64,000 nucleotides of DNA. Source: Streptomyces prunicolor NBRC 13075. GTDB lineage: Bacteria; Actinomycetota; Actinomycetes; Streptomycetales; Streptomycetaceae. Location of the stretch: NCBI RefSeq assembly GCF_000367365.1, contig NZ_BARF01000047.1:124001-188000 (forward strand), written 5' to 3'. The position numbers were made by a program, and so were the translations under genes. Below the pieces are notes generated by a model. That model had not been told where the DNA came from, made no database searches, and was given only the letters and a program-made list of their open reading frames with translations. Of the stretch, positions 58,523 through 64,000 are shown piece by piece; within the stretch, counting starts at the first letter, position 1, and each line of letters begins with the position of its first letter.

Positions 58523-58542
58523 CCGGCGGACAAGGCGTGCGG

Positions 58543-60006
58543 TCAGTCGGGTAGAGCGTCAGGTGGTGCGGCCGCCGACCGGTCGGCCTCGGCCTCTCCG
58601 GCCCGGGCCAGCACCCCGAGCGGCACGGGACGCGCGAACGGCCGCCGGGACGGGGTGAGTTCGCACCCGGCCAACCCCGCGACAGCGGGCCCGCACATCC
58701 GCCCCTGGCACCAGCCCATCCCGGCCCGCGTCAGCAGTTTCACGGTCCGTACGTCACCGGCGCCGAGCCCGTCCACGGCCTCGCGGATCGCTCCCCCGGT
58801 GACCTCCTCGCACCGGCAGACCACGGTGTCGTCGGTGACGAGATCGGTCCAACGGGCGGGCGGTGCGTACACGGTGTCGAGGGCGGCGAAGAACTCCCGC
58901 AGTTTGGTACGGGACTTGGCGGCCGGTGCCCAGATGCGCGGGTCGGGTTCGGTGCCGTTCAGGCGTGCTGCGGCGGAGCGTCCCGCGATGTGACCCTCGG
59001 CGAGAGAGAGCGCCGCGCCGCCGATGCCGGTGGTCTCGCCGGCCGCCCAGACGCCGGGGACATCGGTGCGCTGCTCGTCGTCGACCTGGACGTCGGTCCC
59101 GTCGAGACGGCAGCCGAGGGTCTCCGCGAGGTCGGTGTGCGGAACAATGCCGTGACCGACGGCGAGGGTGTCGCAGGCGATTCGGCGTGCGGTGCCGGGC
59201 CGGACCCGCCCGTCGGTGTCGAGCGCGGCTACGGTCACCGCCTCCAGTCGGTCATCACCGTGCGCCTGGACGACTGTGTGCCGGGTGAGCAACTTGACCC
59301 GGTGGCGGAGGAGTTGAGCGGCGTACCTGGCACCCTCGGCGACTTTGCCGGGCTGTGCGGCGAGCGCGCGGGATCGTCGTGCGAACGCCTTGGGGTCGGC
59401 GGACTCGACCAGCGCGGCCACCTCAACACCGGCTGCCGCGAGGCCGGTTGCCACGGGGAGGAGGAGCGGGCCGGTGCCCGCGACCACGGCGGTGCGTCCG
59501 GGGACAGCGAGGGTGCCCTTGAGCATGGCCTGGGCGCCGCCCGCGGTGAGGACTCCGGGAACGGTCCAACCGGGGAACGGGAGGACCTTCTCGTAGCCGC
59601 CGGTGGCGAGGAGGACGGCGTCGGCGCGTACCTCGACCGGGTCCTGCTGTTCGGGGCCGAGCAGGGCGTGCACGGTGAAGGCGTTTCGGTCGGCACCGCC
59701 AGCCTGCCGTTCCAACTGCCGCTCCACGAGCCAGACATGATGGTCCGTCAAATGTGTTACGCAGCCTGCCTCCACGTGTCGCGCGAGGGCGTCCCTCAGC
59801 CGCTCCCACGCCCGCCACTGGTGGTGCAGGGCCTGCGGGCGTCCGGCGTTCAGTTCGATGGCGGGCTGTCGGTAGAACTGGCCGCCCGCCCGTGCCGCCG
59901 AGTCGATCAGGGTGACGCGGACCCCGTGGGCCGCGGCGGCGACGGTGGCGGCGAGTCCCGCCGGGCCCGCGCCGATCACGGCGAGGTGCGGTCGATCGTC
60001 AGTCAT
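58543..60006 (-). CDS. FAD/NAD-dependent oxidoreductase subunit of hydroxyproline dehydrogenase
   Basis: 487 residues. The N-terminal FAD-binding fold is VIGAGPAGLAATVAAAAHG, with a second nucleotide-binding region AVVAGTGPLLLPVATGL. The C-terminal 100 or so residues form a BFD-like [2Fe-2S] domain with CRCEEVTGG and WCQGRMCGP. This is the alpha-type subunit of the three-part D-hydroxyproline (or opine-like) dehydrogenase. It overlaps the small ferredoxin-like subunit gene by eight bases. Confidence 0.9.
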   Translation of the reverse strand: MTDDRPHLAVIGAGPAGLAATVAAAAHGVRVTLIDSAARAGGQFYRQPAIELNAGRPQALHHQWRAWERLRDALARHVEAGCVTHLTDHHVWLVERQLERQAGGADRNAFTVHALLGPEQQDPVEVRADAVLLATGGYEKVLPFPGWTVPGVLTAGGAQAMLKGTLAVPGRTAVVAGTGPLLLPVATGLAAAGVEVAALVESADPKAFARRSRALAAQPGKVAEGARYAAQLLRHRVKLLTRHTVVQAHGDDRLEAVTVAALDTDGRVRPGTARRIACDTLAVGHGIVPHTDLAETLGCRLDGTDVQVDDEQRTDVPGVWAAGETTGIGGAALSLAEGHIAGRSAAARLNGTEPDPRIWAPAAKSRTKLREFFAALDTVYAPPARWTDLVTDDTVVCRCEEVTGGAIREAVDGLGAGDVRTVKLLTRAGMGWCQGRMCGPAVAGLAGCELTPSRRPFARPVPLGVLARAGEAEADRSAAAPPDALPD

Positions 60007-60301
60007 CGTGGCCCGTCCCCTCCTGCGTACGGATGGCGTCTCCCGGGTGCGCTGGCACCAGGCAAGCCCGTTGGTTCGGGCGGTTGTTGACGGTGACGAG
60101 GCAGTCGTAGCAGACGCCGATCCCGCAGAAGATGCCGCGGGGCCGGCCCGCGCCCCGGGTGGTGCGCCAGGACGTCACGCCCGCCGTCCACAGCGCGGCG
60201 GCGACGGTCTGGCCGGGGAGGGCCTCGATCGCGCGGCCGTCGAGGGTGACGGTGAAGGCCGGGCCCGGGTGGGCGTCGGCGAGGTCCAGTGGGGAGTTCA
60301 C
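59999..60301 (-). CDS. Small [2Fe-2S] subunit of hydroxyproline dehydrogenase
   Basis: 100 residues from GTG 60301 in a GTGA overlap with the upstream oxidoreductase gene. The iron-sulfur ligands are in GIFCGIGVCYDCLVTVNN and the distal Cys in QRACLVPAH. Together with the flanking FAD proteins it forms the heterotrimeric dehydrogenase that oxidises cis-4-hydroxy-D-proline. Confidence 0.9.
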   Translation of the reverse strand: MNSPLDLADAHPGPAFTVTLDGRAIEALPGQTVAAALWTAGVTSWRTTRGAGRPRGIFCGIGVCYDCLVTVNNRPNQRACLVPAHPGDAIRTQEGTGHDD

Positions 60302-61479
60302 GTGTCCTCCTCCTCGGGGAACTCGGGGAAACGGTCGGGTCGGAAGGGCGCCGGGTCGAGGTCCGGGGTCTTGTCGCTCAGCAGTTGGGCGATCAAGTGC
60401 CCTGTGCCGGTGGCGAGTCCGATGCCCGCGCCCTCGTGTCCGCAGGCGTGGACGAGGCCGGGGACGCGCGGATCGGGGCCGATGGCGGGGAGGTGGTCCG
60501 GCATGTAGGGGCGGAAGCCGAGGTAGGAGCGCATCGCGTGGACGTCGGACAGGAACGGGAACAGTTGCGTCGCGCCCACCGCCAGCGCCCGGACGACCGG
60601 CAGCGAGAACTCCCGGTCGAAGCCGACGCGTTCGCGGCTCGCACCGATCAGGACCGGTCCAGCGGCCGTGCCCTCCACGACCGGTGAGGTCTGCAGCGCG
60701 GCCGAGTCGCTGGCCACGTCGGCCACGTAGTCGGCGGCGTACACCTTGTGGCGGACCAGGCGGGGCAGCGGTTCGGTGACGAGGACGAAGCCGCGGCGCG
60801 GGAGGACGGGGAGGGTGACTCCGGCGAGGGCTGCGACTTCGCCGCCCCAGGTGCCGGCGGCGTTGACGACCGTGGGGGCGAGGATGTCGCCGCGGTCGGT
60901 ACGGATGCCTTGGACCGTTCCATCCGTCTTGAGGAGTACGTCCGTCACCGTGCAGCCGGTGAGCAGGCGGGCGCCCGAGACCCGGACGAGGTGGGCGGCG
61001 GCCAGGGCGGGCATCACCTGGCAGTCCTGGGGGTAGTACACGCCGCCGGGGAGGCCGGGGGCGAGGTGGGGTTCGAGGTCGTACAGGGCACCGTCTTGGA
61101 CCGGTCCAGCGACGACTCCGGCGGCGCGCTGCTCGTCGGCGAAGCGCTCCAGCGCGGCGAGCCCGTCGGGGGTGGAGGCGACGACGAGGCCGCCCTTCGC
61201 CTCGTACTCGATGACCTCCCCGAGCTCCCCGAGCCCCCCGAGCTCCTCGGCGAGTTGGGCCCACAGACGGCCGGAGAGGAGAGCGAGGTCGAGTTCCGGG
61301 CCCGGCTCCTTGTCGGAGACGAGCAGGTTGCCCTCGCCGGCGCCGGTCGTGCCGCCGGAGACCGGGCCGCGGTCCACGATGACGACGTCGAGTCCCGCCC
61401 GGGCCGCGTAGAGGGCGCAGGCCGCGCCCACCATTCCGGCCCCGACGATGACGACATCGCAGGTCAGTCGCTTGCTCAC
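60298..61479 (-). CDS. DAO-family FAD-dependent oxidoreductase, catalytic subunit of hydroxyproline dehydrogenase
   Basis: 393 residues. The Rossmann motif VVIVGAGMVGAACALYAARAG starts the FAD domain, and VHACGHEGAGIGLATGTGHL closes it, as in DadA/SoxB-type enzymes. It is the first gene of the three-gene dehydrogenase unit and is expected to bind the D-hydroxyproline substrate. It is divergent from the Xaa-Pro peptidase gene. A TCACATGTCT site (61492-61501) is shared by both starts. Confidence 0.9.
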   Translation of the reverse strand: MSKRLTCDVVIVGAGMVGAACALYAARAGLDVVIVDRGPVSGGTTGAGEGNLLVSDKEPGPELDLALLSGRLWAQLAEELGGLGELGEVIEYEAKGGLVVASTPDGLAALERFADEQRAAGVVAGPVQDGALYDLEPHLAPGLPGGVYYPQDCQVMPALAAAHLVRVSGARLLTGCTVTDVLLKTDGTVQGIRTDRGDILAPTVVNAAGTWGGEVAALAGVTLPVLPRRGFVLVTEPLPRLVRHKVYAADYVADVASDSAALQTSPVVEGTAAGPVLIGASRERVGFDREFSLPVVRALAVGATQLFPFLSDVHAMRSYLGFRPYMPDHLPAIGPDPRVPGLVHACGHEGAGIGLATGTGHLIAQLLSDKTPDLDPAPFRPDRFPEFPEEEDT

Positions 61480-61491
61480 AGCAGTACTATG

Positions 61492-61501
61492 TCACATGTC
61501 T
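61492..61501. promoter_or_regulatory. Candidate FCD-GntR operator in the divergent dehydrogenase/peptidase region
   Basis: TCACATGTCT matches TGACATGTCA at 8 of 10 positions. It lies 13 bases from the dehydrogenase start and upstream of the peptidase gene, so one site could control both. Confidence 0.5.
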
Positions 61502-61530
61502 CTCTAGCTGGGTATGTCGCGACGCGGCTG

Positions 61531-61590
61531 TCACCACACCCGGAATCACCACACTCTGACTCACCACCCCCTGAATCACCGCACACGGAA
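61531..61590 (+). repeat. Four tandem 15-base repeats before or within the start of the Xaa-Pro peptidase
   Basis: Units at 61531, 61546, 61561 and 61576, beginning TCACC and ending GAA or GAC. In the peptidase frame they would encode SPHPE, SPHSD, SPPPE and SPHTE. They lie upstream of the preferred GTG start at 61603. Confidence 0.9.
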
Positions 61591-61602
61591 GAGGTGCCCG
61601 AC

Positions 61603-63015
61603 GTGGCCAAGGGCCGAAAGAACGGTCTGTACCGAGGAATCCCCGACGAGCTGTCCGCCCTGATGCGGACCGGCTGGGCCGACACCGAGCGCACGGATCT
61701 GCAGCCGGCCGAGCAGGCTCCGCACGCGGCACGCCGTCGGGCCGCGCTCTCCGCGCTCTTCCCCGGCGAGCGCCTCGTCGTGCCGTCCGGGAACCTCCTG
61801 ATCCGCTCGAACGACAGCCACCACCCGTTCCGCCCGTACTCCGGCTATGTGCATCTCACCGGCGACCAGGCACGTGACGGTGCCCTGGTCCTGGAGCCCC
61901 GCCCCGACGGCGGCCACGACGCGCACTGCTACCAACTCCCCCGCGACAGCAGGGACGGCGACGAGTTCTGGACCGGTTACACCGCCGAGCTGTGGATGGG
62001 CCGCCGCCGCTCGCTCGCCGAGTCGGCACAGGTGCTCGGGCTGCCCTGCCGTGACATTCGGACGATCGCCGAGGACCTGGCGAAGACCTCCGGAACACCC
62101 ACCCGCGTCGTCCGCGGCGTCGACCCGACGCTGGACGCGGCGCTCGACACCGACGAGGAGCGGGACGACGAGTTCGAGTCGGCCGTCTCCGGACTGCGGC
62201 TGGTCAAGGACGCGTGGGAGATCGGCGAGATGCGCCGCGCCGTCGACTCCACGGTGCGCGGATTCACCGATGTCGTACGGGAGTTGTCGCAGGCGATCGC
62301 CACCTCGGAGCGCTGGATCGAGGGCACGTTCTTCCGCCGGGCCCGCGTCGAGGGCAACCATGTCGGCTACGGATCGATCTGCGCGGCCGGCGAGCACGCC
62401 ACGATCATGCACTGGACCGACAACGACGGCCCGGTCCGCCCCGGTGAACTCCTCCTGCTGGACGCGGGAGTCGAGACGCACAGCCTCTACACCGCCGACG
62501 TCACCCGCACCCTCCCGATCAACGGCACGTTCACCCCGGTCCAACGCACGGTCTACGACGCGGTGTTCGAGGCCCAGGAGGCCGGCATGGCGGCGGTGAA
62601 GCCGGGTGCGCACTACCGGGACTTCCACGAGGCTGCCCAACGGTCCCTGGCCGAACGGCTGGTGGAGTGGGGCTTCATCGAGGGGCCGGCCGAGCGGGCG
62701 TACGAGCTGTCGCTGCAGCGGCGGTTCACGATGGCGGGCACCGGGCACATGCTCGGGCTCGACGTCCACGACTGCGCCCAGGCGCGCAGCGAGGAGTACG
62801 TGGACGGGGTCCTGGAACCCGGCATGGTGCTGACCGTCGAGCCGGGCCTGTACTTCCAGCCCGACGATCTGACGGTGCCGGAGGAGTGGCGGGGCATCGG
62901 CGTCCGGATCGAGGACGATCTGCTGGTGACGGCGGACGGTTACGAGAACCTGTCGGCGGGGTTGCCTCGTTCGGCCGACGAAGTCGAGGCGTGGATGCGG
63001 GAGTTCGCGGGCTGA
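61603..63015 (+). CDS. Xaa-Pro aminopeptidase (M24B)
   Basis: 470 residues from GTG 61603, chosen because GAGG lies eight bases before it and related proteins begin close to KNGLYRGIPDELSALM. An in-frame ATG at 61489 would add 38 residues made mostly of SPxxE repeats. The pita-bread metallopeptidase domain has metal ligands in LLLDAGVETHSLYTADVTRT, GTGHMLGLDVHD and LTVEPGLYF. It removes N-terminal residues before proline. Next to hydroxyproline genes it could release hydroxyproline from peptides derived from collagen or plant wall protein. Confidence 0.9.
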   Translation: MAKGRKNGLYRGIPDELSALMRTGWADTERTDLQPAEQAPHAARRRAALSALFPGERLVVPSGNLLIRSNDSHHPFRPYSGYVHLTGDQARDGALVLEPRPDGGHDAHCYQLPRDSRDGDEFWTGYTAELWMGRRRSLAESAQVLGLPCRDIRTIAEDLAKTSGTPTRVVRGVDPTLDAALDTDEERDDEFESAVSGLRLVKDAWEIGEMRRAVDSTVRGFTDVVRELSQAIATSERWIEGTFFRRARVEGNHVGYGSICAAGEHATIMHWTDNDGPVRPGELLLLDAGVETHSLYTADVTRTLPINGTFTPVQRTVYDAVFEAQEAGMAAVKPGAHYRDFHEAAQRSLAERLVEWGFIEGPAERAYELSLQRRFTMAGTGHMLGLDVHDCAQARSEEYVDGVLEPGMVLTVEPGLYFQPDDLTVPEEWRGIGVRIEDDLLVTADGYENLSAGLPRSADEVEAWMREFAG

Positions 63016-63021
63016 GTGCGT

Positions 63022-63056
63022 CGACTGGTCACCCCGGTAAGTGGGGTGACCAGTCG
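63022..63056. terminator. Strong bidirectional terminator hairpin
   Basis: A 14-base perfect stem (CGACTGGTCACCCC with its complement) around the loop GGTAAGT lies between the convergent peptidase and permease genes. Confidence 0.8.
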
Positions 63057-63872
63057 TCAGACTCGGCTCGCGGTGGCCGTGTCGGCGGACAGGCGCTGGG
63101 CGACGTAGATCGGGAGCACGGAGAGCAGGACGAGTACCGCGGCCACCACGTTGACGACCGGGGCCTGTTGGGGTCGGGTCATGTTGTTGAAGATCCAGAT
63201 CGGGAGGGTCTCGATGCCGGGTCCGGCGGTGAACGTGGTCACCACGATCTCGTCGAAGGACAGCGCGAACGCGAGCAGTCCGCCCGCGAGGAGCGCGGAG
63301 CGCACCAGCGGGAAGGTGACGTCGACGAAGGCGCGGAAGGTGTCGGCGCCCAGGTCCATCGCGGCTTCCTCGTACGACCCGGAGGTGCGTCGGAGCCGGG
63401 CGACGACGTTGTTGAACACGACGACGATACAGAAGGTGGCGTGTCCGACGATCACCGTGAACAGGCCGAGGCCCACCCCGAGCGGCTCAAGTACCGTACT
63501 GAACGCCGAGTTGAGGGCGATGCCCGTGACGATGCCGGGCAGCGCGATCGGCAGGACGACCACGAAGGAGATGGCGTCGCGGCCGAAGAAGCGGTACCGG
63601 GCGACCGCGAAGGCGATCAGGGTGCCGAGCACCAGGGCAATGGCGGTGGCACCGAGTCCGGCCTTCACCGAGACCCAAAGGGCCGCGCGCGCACCGGAGT
63701 TCTGCCAGGCGACCGACCACCAGTGCAGGGTCAGGGTGGACGGCGGCCAGCTCGCGCTGCGGTCCGGGTTGAGGGAGTTGACCAGGACGAGCAGGAGCGG
63801 GACGTAGATCACCGCGAAGCCGAGCCCGGCGGCCACGCGCAGGGCGATACGCGCGGAACGGGAGAGCTGCAT
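63057..63872 (-). CDS. PotC-type ABC permease
   Basis: 271 residues with six membrane helices. The permease loop is SYEEAAMDLGADTFRAFVDV, and LSFDEIVVTTFTAG is typical of PotC/YdcV permeases for polyamines and related amines. It follows a second permease gene (63941-64000, cut by the window). Position beside hydroxyproline genes and a perfect TGACATGTCA at its start suggest it imports hydroxyproline or a related amino acid. The substrate is inferred only. Confidence 0.9.
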   Translation of the reverse strand: MQLSRSARIALRVAAGLGFAVIYVPLLLVLVNSLNPDRSASWPPSTLTLHWWSVAWQNSGARAALWVSVKAGLGATAIALVLGTLIAFAVARYRFFGRDAISFVVVLPIALPGIVTGIALNSAFSTVLEPLGVGLGLFTVIVGHATFCIVVVFNNVVARLRRTSGSYEEAAMDLGADTFRAFVDVTFPLVRSALLAGGLLAFALSFDEIVVTTFTAGPGIETLPIWIFNNMTRPQQAPVVNVVAAVLVLLSVLPIYVAQRLSADTATASRV

Positions 63873-63881
63873 GACATGTCA
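63872..63881. promoter_or_regulatory. Perfect TGACATGTCA palindrome at the start of the permease gene
   Basis: It overlaps the first base of the start codon and the region between ribosome site and start. It is the best match to the sites seen before the FCD-GntR and DapA-type genes. Binding here could block transcription from within the 68-base gap between the two permease genes. Confidence 0.55.
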
Positions 63882-63940
63882 CCCCCTTCGGAGGCTGTCG
63901 AGAACGTTCTGAAGGACTTCGCGCATCGTCAAGTAGCCGT

Positions 63941-64000
63941 CTACAGGCTGCTGAGCGCACCCGTGCGGCGCATCGCGAGCAGGTACACCACGATGACGAC
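63941..64000 (-). CDS. C-terminal end of a second ABC permease (cut by window edge)
   Basis: Only the last 19 residues are present (VVIVVYLLAMRRTGALSSL, then TAG). The hydrophobic helix followed by a short basic tail fits the last helix of a PotB-type permease, as expected upstream of a PotC-type gene. Confidence 0.6.
   Translation of the reverse strand, partial: VVIVVYLLAMRRTGALSSL

Overview
The window has the hallmarks of a Streptomyces chromosome: very high G+C, GTG and TTG starts, many GTGA/ATGA stop-start overlaps, twin two-component systems, and many secreted glycoside hydrolases beside ABC sugar importers. No rRNA, tRNA, CRISPR array, insertion sequence or prophage was recognised. It looks like catabolic chromosome rather than a mobile island.

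Layout. 1-1.4 kb: end of an unidentified gene and a membrane protein. 1.3-9.6 kb: polysaccharide degradation, with a DasR/HutC-type GntR regulator, a GH20 hexosaminidase, a CBM-GH16 glucanase, and an OmpR-type regulator, sensor kinase and GH9 cellulase joined by 4-base overlaps. 10-15.2 kb: divergent GH78 alpha-L-rhamnosidase and GH76 alpha-mannanase, each preceded by a TGAATC-type palindrome. 15.2-21.5 kb: a barrel-less amidohydrolase remnant fused to an Atu4866-like domain, an FtsX-type ABC exporter, and a NarL-type two-component system. 21.5-29.2 kb: a probable chito-oligosaccharide unit (N-acetylhexosamine-type kinase, GH4 enzyme, two permeases, binding lipoprotein, GntR regulator, GH18 chitinase). 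Two tiny ORFs sit between the permease genes in a chain of overlapping stop/start codons. 29.3-39.4 kb: two amidohydrolases, an Na+/H+ antiporter, a second Atu4866-like protein, an MFS exporter, a LysR regulator, a DUF1275 protein and an aquaporin-type channel. 39.4-43.6 kb: a TTA-containing unknown gene coupled to a J-domain protein, then a small protein / ECF sigma factor / M48-LysM metalloprotease operon whose protease also carries a TTA codon. 43.9-49.7 kb: a Rieske oxygenase, a 59-residue protein and a ferredoxin-reductase, followed by an SsuABC/TauABC-like importer. 49.8-55.7 kb: malR-malEFG-aglA maltose/alpha-glucoside locus. 55.8-64 kb: trans-4-hydroxyproline catabolism (FCD-GntR regulator, epimerase, DapA-type deaminase, three-part dehydrogenase), an Xaa-Pro peptidase and an ABC transporter that runs off the end.

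How the genes fit together: the window reads as a set of uptake-and-degrade modules for chitin/GlcNAc polymers, beta-glucans, rhamnosides and mannans, alpha-glucosides, an aromatic or sulfonate-like compound, and hydroxyproline-containing peptides, each with its own local regulator or visible operator. The features I find most unusual are the micro-ORF relay at 24.6-24.75 kb, the recurring TGACATGTCA-like sites in the hydroxyproline region, the barrel-less amidohydrolase fusion, the two TTA codons at 39.9 and 42.7 kb, and short tandem repeats that repeatedly sit at gene ends, in two cases containing the stop codon.
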